Made by a program: the position numbers and the translations under genes. Shown one piece after another: positions 1 through 11,605 of a DNA stretch of 64,000 bases. The notes under the pieces were generated by a model, which was not told the origin of the DNA, did no database searches, and saw nothing but the letters and a program-made list of their open reading frames with translations. Position 1 is the first letter of the stretch. Every line of letters starts with the position of its first letter. Origin of the DNA: Symbiodinium natans (Eukaryota; Sar; Dinophyceae; Suessiales; Symbiodiniaceae); the NCBI GenBank assembly GCA_905221605.1, contig CAJNDS010002080.1, positions 1,331,596 to 1,395,595 of the forward strand, given 5' to 3'.

Positions 1-3000
1 CTGTAGCGGCAAAACAGGCAGAGCTGAAAGAGGTCATGGACATGGTGGCTGACCTTGAGGCACAGCTTCACGAGGCCAACGAGAAGGCCAAGGAGCTTCA
101 GAGAAATCAGAAAGACTGCGCTGCCAAGCTTGCCCGAGCTGAGAAGTTGATCGATGGGCTGGGAGGAGAGCAGGCAAGTTGGACCGCAAAGAGCAAGAAG
201 CTGGGTCTGGACTACAACAATCTGACTGGAGACATCTTGATCGCTTCTGGAATTCTTGCATACCTGGGGGTATTCACAAGTGCATACCGCAAAGAAGCTT
301 GCGATGGATGGCTGCAGAAGTTGTCTGACTTGAAAATCCCAGCCAGCAAGGAGTTCAGCCTGCAGAGCCTAGGCATGAAAGCTTGGGGAGTATCCTGAAC
401 AGGGCTTTGTTCCAGCGTTTCATCTAAGCTTCTAAACGTTGACATGAACGAGTGTTTGGTGCTGTCTCCTCGCTGAGGAAGTGTATCGGAGACGAGGTGA
501 AGATCCGTCAGTGGGTCATCGAGTACTTGCCGAATGACTCGCTGTCCATTGACAATGCCATCATCTTGGATAACTCGCGCCGTTGGCCTCTGATGATCGA
601 CCCGCAGATGCAAGCCAACAAGTGGACCAAGAAAAGCAATCCTGACATCAAAGCCCTGCGTCTCAACATGCCATACATCCGAGATCTGGAGAACTGCATC
701 CAGTTTGGCACGCCCGTCCTCATTGAAAACATCGAGGAATCTCTGGATGCGATTCTTGATCCTGTTCTGCAGAAGGCGACATTCAAGCAGGGAACGCTCA
801 CGATGGTCAGACTGGGTGACTCCACCATCGAGTGGTCCAAGGACTTCAAGCCCACTGCTCTGCAAAGCATCAGCGGTTTCATGTTTCCGCGTTAGGTTGA
901 TGGCACATATCTAGACGCGCAGAGAAGCACTTAAATTCAGCGAGCCGAGGCTCTTCATCACAACGAAGTTGCCCAATCCTCATTTCCCGCCTGAGATCTG
1001 TGTCGCAGTCAGCATCCTGAACTTCATGGCCACGCAGGATGGCCTTCAGGATCAGATGCTTGGAATCGTTGTGGCTGCAGAGGAGCCAGCGACGGAGGAG
1101 AAGCGCGTGAACCTGGTGATTGAGTCTGCCAAGGCGAAGGCACAGCTGAAGGACCTTGAGGACAAGATCCTACAGCTTCTGAGTTCTTCGACAGGAAACA
1201 TCTTGGATGATGAGGAGCTCATTGAGACTTTGTCCAGCTCCAAGATTATGGGCACGAAGATCGAGGAGCAAGTGAAGCAGCAGGAGATTACGGCTGTCCA
1301 GATCGCAGAGGTCAGGCAAGTCTACAAGCGCCCTGGTCAGGAAGTCACCTCTGTTACTCGATGCAGCACCGTAAATAGGGGCAAGTCGTCGTAGACTTTG
1401 AGGTATCATGCGCTGCGGTGTGCTGCCTTGTACTTCATCATCGGCGACCTGTGCATCGTTGATCCCATGTACCAGCACTTTGGTGGCATCCGCAATCTGA
1501 GCTCCATGTGGGGTTGAACCAAACCCTAAACCCTAAACCCGAAACCTGCTTTCAGGTTCTCTCTGGATTGGTTCATCGCCATGTTCAACCAGTCCATCAG
1601 GCTGGGATGGCTTTGGCTTTCCTCTTATGACCTTATGCTTAGAGGTTAGGGGTTTAGGGTTTAGGGTTTTCCGATTATGCTTTCCCCCTGTTTTCCTGTT
1701 TTCGGGGAAGGATGGCGGAGCCAAAGGAAAGCAAGGACGAGCGCTTTGCAGAATTGTTCCGCTCCTTCATCCAGCTCCTTGGCATGGAAGTCCAACGCCT
1801 TTTCGCGTGGGGATTCTTCGTCGTGCCGCTCACGTCGCTGCAACAGCGACATGTGTCAGCCGCGCTTAGGCGCTTCAACTTTCACTCATGCTGACAGACC
1901 TGCCATCCATACACCAGGCTGCTCTTCATCATGGTCTGCCGTGGCCTCTTCGAGAAGGACAAGCTGCTGTACTCTGTCGCTCGCCGTGAATACACACAGA
2001 GGACAGAATATAGAAGAGATTGCGAAACCAGCAGGTAGAAAGCTTCTCTGAGGTCATGCTCTGTCTGAAGTGCCAAGAGATGGAGAAAGAGCTCAAGCTG
2101 AACGAAGTGATGGCTCTGCTTACAGGCACGGGTGCAGATGTTGCAGCTGCGTTCTCACAGGTTGGCAGAAGTACTCTTGAACAAAATCGGTGCCCTTTGC
2201 AGGCCTGCCTGGTGGTGCGAAGGAAGAGAAGCCAGCTGATTCAGGCAGTTGAGAGAGCCGAACTGTGCTTTCCCCTCACTACTCACGGCAACCGCTCTCA
2301 GGGTGGCTCACTGCTGTGAGCTGGAATCGTATCAACCAGCTGCAGACTCTGGGTGATGTCTTTGATGGCTTCGTGGGAGAGTTCGCTGCGAACATCAAGC
2401 AATGGCAGGACTTCTGAGCATGTTTGGAAGCACGGCACTAGACACACAACACCAGAACTGTTGCCAGGAAGTGTTCGACAGCGATGTGCCTTCCGAAGTT
2501 GAGTGGCCCAACAACTTCAAGCTGCCACCTAGCTGCGCTCGTTTACCGGTCATGAGCTGCAACATGAGATCCAAAACCTGGGCCCAGGAAGTGCAGCCCT
2601 TTGCAGAAGGCACTTCTCCTTTTCGCACTCCGCCCAGACAGCACAGTGGGTGCCCTGATGAGCGTCGTCCAGGACACCGTCTCTATGTTTCCTCCAAATC
2701 CGAACGCTGCCAGAAAGGCTCAGTGAAGGCCCCACAGGTCACCTCGTCGCCTACCAAGCGGAGCCCCTTCCCTTTAAACCTGCACCGCCAGTCTTCCACG
2801 CTAAGCCTAAACCCCGAAACCAGGAGAAGCTGGGAACATTCTTCCTGGAGCCGCCTCCCTTGGACTTGGAGGTGGCCACTGTTTACGGGTATCTGGGTTG
2901 TGGGGCTGTGGGGCTGTGGGGCATAGGGTGGCTTCGGCTGTCAGGCTTTTTTTGGCTATGGGGTTTGCTTGCTACCCTCTTGCCAGCAGGGAGCATCCCT

Positions 3001-6000
3001 GTGGAGTGCAACTCATTGCAAGGGACTTGTGATTTGCAAGTCTCTGCAAGGGCATCGCGCCTGGGCCTCTGCTTCACCCGGGCAGGTCTGCTACAAGGAC
3101 TCGACGCCGTCAATTCCGTGCCTGGGCTGTAGATGGTGCTCGCGAAATACGCCCCTTGGGAGATGCCTTCGCTGAAACAGATGCAGACATGACAGGCTCA
3201 TTTACATTCTGGCTTCGGGCAGTGACCCCATGGCGGACATCCAGAAGTTGGCTGAAACGCCCCGCGCTGATGTGCTTGAGAGCTTGAAGGAGCTGTGAGT
3301 CACGCAAAGCGAAGCTTGAGGCTGGACATGTTGGCAAAGATCAATCCCATCAGCCTGGGACAGGGACAGGGTCCAAAGGCCTGCACGGTGGTCGGGCAGT
3401 GGTCGTGGCAGTTACGTAACGGCAGTGCAGCTCAACACTGCTGGATTCGCATGGTGTTAGGCGATTGCCGGCATCAACGAGGGCTCGCAGTCCGGAAAGT
3501 GGGTGCTCCCACTCTTGAGTCAGTCAAGTCTCCTTCCTGATGTGCTGCGTATCATCTGGACGCGGCATGCGTGGCAGATCTAGCCTAACTATGCCTATAC
3601 TTCGAACGCAGCAATGTGCAAAGGCACACCAGTGCCTCGAGTAGGTATGCAGAAGGCAGTCTGACTCTGTGGCCATGTATGCAGGTGCTGTTGCAAAACT
3701 GCCACTTGGCACCCAGCTTCATGCCCACTCTCGAGTCCATCGTTCGCGCCTCAGACACTGCCAGAGCTCATCACAAGAGCTCAAAAGCCCATGGCATAGC
3801 AACTTCCAAACCGCCTGCATCCGCTCTCCTTTTTCCTTGATCTCATTTTAAGCCTCACTTCCAGGTCGAGAAGTTCGATCCTGAAAGCATGAATCAGGTG
3901 CCTTCGGGTGCTTTAGTGTGTGCTTTACGCTTGTGGCCCGCCATGTGACCCAATTCAGGACTTCCGTCTTTGGCTGACAGCATGCCCCTCACCGGCCTTC
4001 CCAATTTCCATTCTGCAGATGGGTGCCTGAGATACAAAGGGCCATCGATTGTGCCGCCGAAAGCTGAACACATCTGAACGCCGCAACGCTGTTCCTTTTG
4101 CAGGGTGATCTTGAACTGAGGTATTAAGATGACCATCGAGCCTCCAAAGGGTCTCAAACAAGCTTTGCTGCGAGCATACTTGGGCTTCGATGAGGAGTGG
4201 TGTTTTGGATCCAACCATGTTGCACGTTGCATGTGTTTCACATTCGTTGGTACTCTGTTCAGATCTTGCCTGTGTGTTGCCATGTGTTCTGTTCGCTCAT
4301 TCACCAGGGTCGACTCGAGTGTTTGTTGCGAGTTCTGGTTGCATCCAAGGTTCAACAGCTGCGACAAGCCAAGGGAATTCCACAAGATGCAGCACAGTAG
4401 CACCTAGACGCATGGGGGCAACAGCAGAGCACATTCTGATCACCAGAGGCTCTTTGGCCTGTGCTTCTTCCACGGACTCATTCTGGAACGACGCGGATTT
4501 GGACCTGCCAGAGTCCTGATGCTGCCGATTCCAGAGTGTTCATTCTAGCGCCGCTTCGGAACTCAGGTCGGCTGGAACGTCGCCTACGGTTTCTCCGAGC
4601 CTGACCGCGAAATCTCACGGCAGCAGCTTCGCAACTTCTTGAACGAGTTCGAGGGGGTGTCTCAGCTTGTGAAGTCAGTCTTGCCGTCAAGTTCTTCGGA
4701 CGGTATTCATATGCTGGGCAGCTCAATGTTGACTGCGTTGGTCTTGTTGGGCACGCTTCGCTGGATGTTGCAGGATGTTGCGGATGGAATGGTTACGTGG
4801 CCCCTTCTCATACCTTGCCTAATTTTCATGAAATCGGCTGCCAAGGGTGCCGTGTGTGTTGCCTGGGGCATAGTGTCATGCAACATCACACCGCCATGCA
4901 GCAGGCGGATGTAATCCATGTTGCCTGATCCTTCCTGCATAGGCTTCCTAGCGTTGATGCTCGTTGATGTGTAGATTTTTTCAGAAGACCTCGATACCTC
5001 CAGATTGGGAATGTTGGGGTATGATGGTGTCAGCTGCTTTAGTCCTCGGGCTGCTGCACTTGCCCCATGCTGATAGGTGCCCTACGCGGCCTTGAACTAC
5101 ATGGGCTCAGAGGCCAACTATGGTGGCCGGGTGACGGACAATCAGGCCAGCCTTCGGGAACAAGAACGCATGCGCGCGCACACACACACACACATGAACA
5201 GTCTCCACAAGCCTGGGTGGCCTAGATGTGATACCCTAAGCAGACAATGTTGAGCGATTGAACCGGAGACCGCACACCAGGACAGGCGGCTCATCATCAC
5301 CATTCTTCAGGCCTGGCCACGCCTCACATCTACGTCACAAGTAAGGGGCACAGTGCACAGAAGCCTTGCTGTCCCAGGACTTCTACAACCCTAAGATCCT
5401 GGAGGATGATTACAAGTTCTCAATCTCCGGTGCCTTGTAAGAGCTTTGTTGATGGTCGGTTTGTGTCGTTGCAACAAGCAGCCGAATCAAACGAGGCATC
5501 TACTATGCGCCGAAAGCTCCGGAATCCCTGAGCTTCTATTTGGAGTTTATCAGGCGCGCGTTTTTGAGCATGCGCGAACAGCAGCCATGATGTGCCACGC
5601 AGTGCCACGCAGTGGGCTTCCGGAGGTCGCTTCCGATCAGCACCACTCCAGAGGTCTTCTGGCTCCACAACAACGCCAGTTTGACTGCCGCTGGTGTCTC
5701 AGTGATTCCCAGCGTGGGTCGCAGCGTGTCGCAGCACTCGGCACGACCTTGCGACCCGCCAAGACTGAAAATTAGGCCATCAATGAAGGGCTCTACATTA
5801 CCAGGACTCGAGATGCGATTCGATGCCTCATGCGAGCCTCATGCGATCGCCGTGCGGGCAGTTGTTCTATCAGCAGTCTCACAGTTCTGCATATCCCTGC
5901 ATGATGCTAGGAGCTGCTTGTCACTCATGAGCTCGTTCGGCCAGGGACCCGAAGACAGAAGTGTAGGGTCTTGAAGGCAGCTGTGAGGCTTTGACAGGCT

Positions 6001-8455
6001 GTGCGTGGGCTGAGGTGCAAGCTCTTCAGCCGATGACGATGACGAGGGAACCAAGGTGAAGACTCCGGAGGCCCTCCTGGCCACATCTGGCTAAGACCAC
6101 GTTTTGATAAGGCCTGCGAGTGGCTCGAGTGGCCCTTCTCAGGAGAAGTACTCGGAGATTGCGAATGACATCCACACGCGGGTTCCAGCTCCTTGCCCTG
6201 CGGAATCTGCTGGCAACCTGCTTCGAGCACGAACTGACGACTGAGGAGCCTTTCGATCTGGGACATGCTCTTCGCACATACCCGGTCCGCTACGACGAGT
6301 GCTTGAACACGGTCCTACACATGGAGCTTGGCAAGTTCAACAGGTCAGGAAGTGCACCCATGAGAAAGCATGGAGCAACAGGTCCATTTGCCTATGAATG
6401 ATTGGCATCCGCGGTCTGTTCAGGCTGCTGAATCGCATCAAGGGGACTTGCAGCAACTTGATCAAGGCAGGGTGCTTCGCTTTGGTGCCAGCAGGCGTTC
6501 GGAAGTCAGTGCCCGCAGGGCGGCATGTTATCTCATCGTCCTACCAGCTTCTAGAGAAATTGTAGAGCATCCTGGAACACTAGGGTTCAGCCAAAATTCA
6601 GCATCCTTTCTCCTTGGCAGAGTCGGGGAGCAACGGGGGCACCAAGCATCTCGGCCTGTCGAAAAAGCAGGTTGAACATGGTGGAAGTAACTTCTTGACC
6701 TCGAGCGTGCTCTGTCTTCAGCCATCTTGCGAGGCGGTGAAAGGCTTGGTGGTCTTCTCGCCTGAGCTGGAGGCGGTTGCTGAGGGCTGTCCCACAGCTG
6801 CAAAATCCGCTTGATCTTTGATGTAGTTGGTCATTACTCAATTTCAAACGAGAAGCTGTTCCTGTGATGAGGCTTGACAAACGGAATCCCCGATCCATGG
6901 ATGGGAGTGTCGTATCCCTCGCTGAAGCCGCACCACACCCAGCAGCTGTCGCTGTCGCAACGTGCAATGTTTTCATTCAGTGCTGGTTCCATCAGGCTGC
7001 AGTCATACGTGGATGACTCTTGGCAATAACATAGCCGCAGCTGCATATTGCCGAACCACGATCACAAGAGCTGAAGCCAGGACTTCCTTGGCCGACTCAA
7101 GTTCATGTCGAACTGGATCAAGGACTTTGCTGCATAGCTGCTTACCCGAAACCTTAAACCCCAAACCCGACACCCTGATGGTGCCAGTGCAGCCTCGGGA
7201 TTTGCACTGGCAGGATGGCATTCCATACATGTTCTGGTTCTCGGCGTACTTCTTCCAGCAGGCATTCTTTCGGGCACGCTTTCGTGCTGTATCTGACCAG
7301 CATCCTCCCTGCCAGGCTTTCCTGACCGGTGTGCTCCAGAACTTTGCGCGAACAGACTCTGATTCGCAAAAGAATAAGTGGCAACATTGCATGTACGCCG
7401 CGCACTCCCCATGGCAGCAGCAACGGCCAGAAAAATGAGGACAAGATTGCGATCGATCGATGTATCTGGAATTTCGAGGTCAGATTTGTTTTTGCTTCGT
7501 CTGACATGCAGCTCATACTACTAATATTCCACCATCGATCCAGACTACACATGTGGACAGAGTGACAGCACGAGCTCCAGGTCCTGAAGGCTGCCTTCAA
7601 GCCTGAGGAATACCCCACCAAGGCAGGAAGAAGACCCCCCGTCACTTTGCAGGGTTTAGGGTTTAGGGTTTAGGGTTTAGGGTTCATGTCTAAACGACCT
7701 GAAGGGTGCCTACATCAACGGCTTGTTCATGGCTGGGGCCCGATGGGATGACGATGCGATGTGCGTAGAGGATTCCTTCCCCAAGGCGCGGCGTTGAGCT
7801 GTCCACAGAAAGTTGCTGTGCAAGAAGCCCGCAAGGGAAACCAGCAATATCAAGCAATATATGCGGGCCCACCAGCTTCCATCACAAACAGGTCCTGTGG
7901 GCAGAGATGTCGCCGATCTGGTTGAAGCCAGCTCACTCCTTGACCTCTCCTCGCTGAAGCAATGCTCCATATGCACAGATGCAAGTGCTACCAAGCAAGT
8001 GCCCGTCAGATAGTGCTCACGAGGTTGAGAAGTCGGAGGATGCACATGACTATGACAAGCTCTACAACGCTCCTATCATGCATGCCAGTGCAGCGACGTG
8101 CAGCGACCATGCTTGGACATAGTCACCGAGCGTTGCGCACTGAATCTAGCAAAGGCACCAATCTACAAAACGTCGGAGCGCAAGGGCGTATTGTCAACCA
8201 GTCGGAACCTTTTGACAAGCACGAGTGCAAATCGAGCCTGCCGCAACCGGGCCGATGGAAGCTTGTTTGCGTTGAGGTGGCCATTCCTCCAACTTCATCA
8301 TGTACCTGGCCATCCCACACTCCTGCAATGGAACTCACAGCAACTCAGCTTACTGCAGTCTCCAGCCAGCATGTCTTGGCAGCTTGCTGTGCCTGAAAGG
8401 CGAAGAGTTCTGGACAAAGCGCGGAGTTGCCCTCATCTCCCAGACAGACGACTAA
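1..8455 (+). CDS. Dynein heavy chain, axonemal type, 3' part (multi-exon, 5' end outside window)
   Basis: C-terminal part of a dynein motor subunit, the ATP-driven minus-end microtubule motor of flagella. The order is stalk coiled coil 2 (from base 3), AAA5 (LTGDILIASG, SRRWPLMIDPQ), AAA6 (ILNFMATQDGLQDQ, YFIIGDLCIVDPMYQ, CRGLFEKDKLLYS) and the C-terminal domain (SLGQGQGP, LLQNCHLAPSFMPTLE, NYGGRVTD, WFSAYFFQQ, FLTGVLQNFAR, YINGLFMAGARWD, YKTSERKGVLST), ending KRGVALISQTDD at TAA 8453-8455. Placed exons: 3-372, 492-849, 950-1327, 1403-1474, 1556-1600, 1711-1773, 1918-1978, from 2053, 5077-5145, 5281-5310, 5378-5429, 5496-5553 and from 5626. Approximate cores lie near 2302-2414, 2840-2888, 3191-3293, 3340-3378, 3686-3745, 3957-4015, 4127-4200, 4446-4510, 4572-4656, 6125-6180, 6243-6342, 6421-6468, 6733-6784, 6906-6937, 7097-7136, 7204-7251, 7318-7352, 7441-7480, 7690-7790, 8012-8085, 8155-8202, 8290-8325 and 8408-8455. 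Most placed introns are GC-AG. Reading frame is kept across every junction tested, so it looks functional. The exact dynein class is not resolved. Confidence 0.93.
1521..1546 (-). repeat. Telomere-like CCCTAAA block inside a dynein intron
   Basis: Two exact CCCTAAA units plus degenerate flanks lie in the 81-base intron 1475-1555, just upstream of the 45-base exon 1556-1600. The heptamer is the Arabidopsis-type telomere repeat, reported in dinoflagellates. Confidence 0.85.
1646..1669 (+). repeat. Telomere-like TTTAGGG block inside the next dynein intron
   Basis: Two TTTAGGG units with partial copies lie in intron 1601-1710. They face the CCCTAAA block at 1521-1546, so the exon 1556-1600 sits between inverted telomere-like arms. 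Confidence 0.85.
5146..5280 (+). other. GC-AG intron with a CA-dinucleotide tract
   Basis: The upstream exon reads NYGGRVTDNQ and the downstream one DRRLIITILQ, which join without a gap relative to the dynein family. The donor is GC (5146-5147) and the acceptor AG (5279-5280). A run of about eight CA units lies near 5178-5195. The following exon, 5281-5310, is only 30 bases. Confidence 0.75.
7148..7173 (-). repeat. Degenerate telomere-like repeat in a dynein intron
   Basis: Variants of CCCTAAA (CCCGAAA, CCTTAAA, CCCCAAA) run in tandem between the exons ending near 7136 and starting near 7204. Confidence 0.6.
7652..7683 (+). repeat. Telomere-like TTTAGGG block in a dynein intron
   Basis: Four tandem GGGTTTA units stand immediately before the exon that encodes YINGLFMAGARWD (near 7690-7790). 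Confidence 0.9.
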
Positions 8456-11180
8456 CTTAGCAGCTTGGTTGACTTGATTTCGCTGCAGCAGCAGGTAGAA
8501 ATTTCTGAGCCAGCATTGCTATATTGGACTGTGGAGGCGAGCAGATTCAAGGAGGCATGGCTGAGATGTGGATGCTGTTTAGCAGACATCAATGCACATC
8601 AGCCGTGGTTCTGTTTTCCAACATTCCAGGCACCGCTGGAAACCATGCGTGCCTGCGTGTTTTCATACAGCTTGCATGAGCTTCTCATGGACAGACATGC
8701 GGATGTCGCTGGACATCCAGCATCCGATCCGCAGTGCCAGCAACATGGCAAGCAACCTGCCATAATAACTTTAAAGACAACCAAGTTTAACCAACCTCGT
8801 GTCCGCTAGCTCATCAAGTTGGCTCAACGCGCTGAGCGCCTTGCAAGTGCGCTCAAGATGTGCCTTGCATGAAGTCGAATCGAGAGGCTGGTGCATGCGG
8901 TGTCACGCGAAAGCACACAGTGACGGGTGCATGTTGCTTTCTTCGGGTTCGTTGACGGTGCTGTGCGATACATTTCTCGGGCGGCCGCATCACCTGATCA
9001 AGCATCTTCAGTCGCTCCATCACCAGATGCAGTGTAATTACTGTTGCTGGACGGAAAGATGCAGTGCCCGAGGCCAGAGCGCATTTTCCTGGTACCGTTC
9101 CCAAGGAGCCAACATGTACTGAAGTTGTCTTACGTCGCGTGCTGGCTTTGCGCAGCGCTGTGGATGATGCAATGTCAAGGATTGATACGCATCCACTTCG
9201 TGGTCTTGACCTACGAAGACTCGAGGCAGCTTGCGCTTTGCACTTTGCCAGCCCATCCAGAGTTCTTGCCCAAGCGTTCTCCAGTGGCTCTCCAGATGTT
9301 CTCCAGATGTTCTCCAGATGTTCTCAGCATCTTTCAGTGAAGGTGGCAGAAGGCTTCGGCCTGCTGTGCCGCTGCCTTGTTGCGTCCTTGATGACCTCAC
9401 GGAGGATCAGGCCTTCACGGCCTTGATGGCCTGTACCCAATGGATGCAAAGGGCAAAGGGCCAGCATCTCCCAGCAGCAAGAGCTGTTCGGCTAGGCGAA
9501 GAGCGAGATTCATGGCCGTCTTCTCAAAGCCGCCAGAGGTTCCGGTCGAAGCCGGTGAGGCTGGAGCCTCGGGCCTTGGCGGTTTGACCTGAAAGCGCTT
9601 GCACGACACCAAATTGGAATCATGGTCATTGACGGTAGATCATACTCTCAGAACCTGTCAAGGCCAGTGTTTTCAGCAGAGCGCAGAAGTGAAACTCCTG
9701 CCTCTCGGGCCTTGTATGCCTTGAAGCGAAGGTCAAGGAGGCCTTGAAGCAAAGTTTGCAGGGCAAGCGGCTTCCTGGTGTGCCAGATCCCCAGATGGCG
9801 AGCTTGGTTTGCTAGAGGTTCATGTTCAGCCCTGCTCTAAATGCCAAAAATGCCCTCAGCCCTAAAAAGAGTGTTCTTGGAGTGTTGCTGAAGGCCAGCA
9901 CATCTCAAGCTGGATGTTGTCGGCAATGAGGTGGATGCTGTCCTGCCGAGCATCGTCACTTGCAAGTTTTCTTTCCTCGAGCAGGTTCGAATGTTCTATG
10001 CGGAAGAGGTGTGGGTTGCGGCTACATTCCGCAAGGCGTGCCAGCGCTTCAGGCCACTGCACAAGCATCCGTGTTTACAAGTGATGAGTGCCGCAGTGGA
10101 AGTTCAAGTCTGCTGCAGACCTTCATCGACCTGTAATTACCTCATGCTTCTGCAGCTGATCGTATCGTTATAATATCATCGTTAAGACTTTGTGCCATTC
10201 TGCCATTCGTGCCAGTGATGAAGCACTGGGGAGCACCTGGGCGAACAGCGCCCGGACGGCTGGGTGGAGGCCCAGACTATACTGAGCCAGGACATGCCGT
10301 GGCAATATTGATTGGAGGTTGCAAGCCTGCGAATCTTTCTGGCACGAGCTCCAGGAGACGTGCGATTTGCAGTGAGACTTCGAGGGGCTGCGCCATGCTG
10401 CGCCATGCTGCGCCCCATCTGCACGCACCCTAGGAGCTGAGCACTTGTGAGGAGGGCGAGGCTCGGTTATTGTCAGGGAGAAGCCACCTGTGCTGCGATT
10501 GGCCCGAGAGTTCTCAGGTCATCATCTTGTGCCAGGACGCAGACGGGCAGCTTCTTGACTGCAGCTTCCGCGTTCCCAATCGTACACTGAAAAAGACCCT
10601 TGAATCACCAAAAAACACCCAATGCCCTTTGCACGCCAGGTCTGGAGAGGCGGCCTTGGAGGCCGGATTTAGTGGGCAGAACCGCCCCCTCCCCTCCCCC
10701 CCCCATGCCCCGTTTGGCCCCCGCGCCTTCCTTTCTTGCCAGGCCTTAGCAGCACAGAACGTTTCGCGATTGGTGATTCTTCCGCACATGGACGAGCTTC
10801 TTGGCACATCAGAACCTCTTTCCGTAGACTGGATGCAGTGAAGCCCGTATCGGACAACACAGGCCCAGATCAGAAAACTTGATTCGAACCGGCCATAACC
10901 GTAGCTGAGGTTGAGCGCGACAGAGCGAGCAAGGCTTTGCGACCAATTCCAAATGCGCGTGGCTCTCAGGTCTTGCAAAACTTGAGTCGCACCCTTGTGG
11001 TGTCTTGTAGTGGAGGTCGAATCAGTTTTGGCTCGGTGTTGGACTCATGGCTTGTTTGCCAAGCAGCGCTTGCACGAAGCATCCGAAGCCCAACTATTGC
11101 TGTTGAGGCACCGCTCGCCCCTGCTCAGAGAATTGTGATCCTGCGCAGAACTTGGACAATTTCCGCTTGAGGGGGGGGGT
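8456..11180. other. Stretch without a confident gene; weak coding candidates
   Basis: Between the dynein stop and the first charged exons of the next gene, only short open segments are visible. The better ones on + are 8812-8868 (KLAQRAERLASALKM), about 9181-9260 (DTHPLRGLDLRRLEAA) and about 9905-9965 (LDVVGNEVDAVLP). A tandem copy of an 11-base unit (TTCTCCAGATG and variants) lies at 9288-9327. A C-rich tract is at 10681-10706. The open segments could be 5' exons of the ankyrin gene, but no family was recognised. Confidence 0.3.
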
Positions 11181-11189
11181 GTTGTCGGA

Positions 11190-11605
11190 CTCGGGCTTGT
11201 GCAAGATGAAGCCGACAAGGAACTATCTCATCGACCGAACTTGGCCGCAGAGACTGTTGAGCGGCAGCGCAGAGCTTGCCGAGCCAGCTTGCAACATAGG
11301 CCCAAAGCTGGCGGGAGAAAAGTGCGAGATGCGATTACAGATGGATGCAAGTTTCGCAGCTTGTAAGGGTGATTTGTTGGTGGCATGCCTGTTGCGATGA
11401 TGGGCAGCAGCAGGAGCAACGCGAAAGGAAAGAGGAGGAGCTACGACGACAGAGGGAAGAGGACGTGCGCGCACACACATGCAACAGTTGAAGTTTGAAA
11501 GTCATAGGCGAGTTCCGGAAGGCTTTTAAAGACCAAATGCTGCCATCCAGGAACTACTGGAGGAACGGCGCGTTGCGCGAGAACTTCGTGAAATAGAGGA
11601 CTCTA
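11190..11605 (+). CDS. Candidate exons encoding charged coiled-coil segments
   Basis: Three open + strand segments have strongly charged products. About 11190-11360 gives DEADKELSHRP and ETVERQRRACRAS. About 11407-11475 gives EQRERKEEELRRQREED. About 11542-11605 gives AAIQELLEERRVARELREIE. The heptad-like Glu/Arg pattern suggests a long coiled coil. They lie upstream of the ankyrin exons on the same strand, so I infer 5' exons of that gene. No start codon, splice sites or family could be fixed. Similar charged pieces at about 15218-15303 (RERAEEKDREP) and 15545-15580 (QVAQAQAQAIEQ) may link these exons to the ankyrin part. Confidence 0.4.

Noticed and set aside
212..865. 217-codon minus-strand ORF over the dynein exons
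   Set aside because: It is a shadow: the + strand here encodes clear AAA5 dynein sequence with in-phase introns.
1..8455. Dynein pseudogene
   Set aside because: The raw sequence has stops between exons, but every junction tested restores the conserved frame with plausible splice sites, and the C-terminal end is intact.
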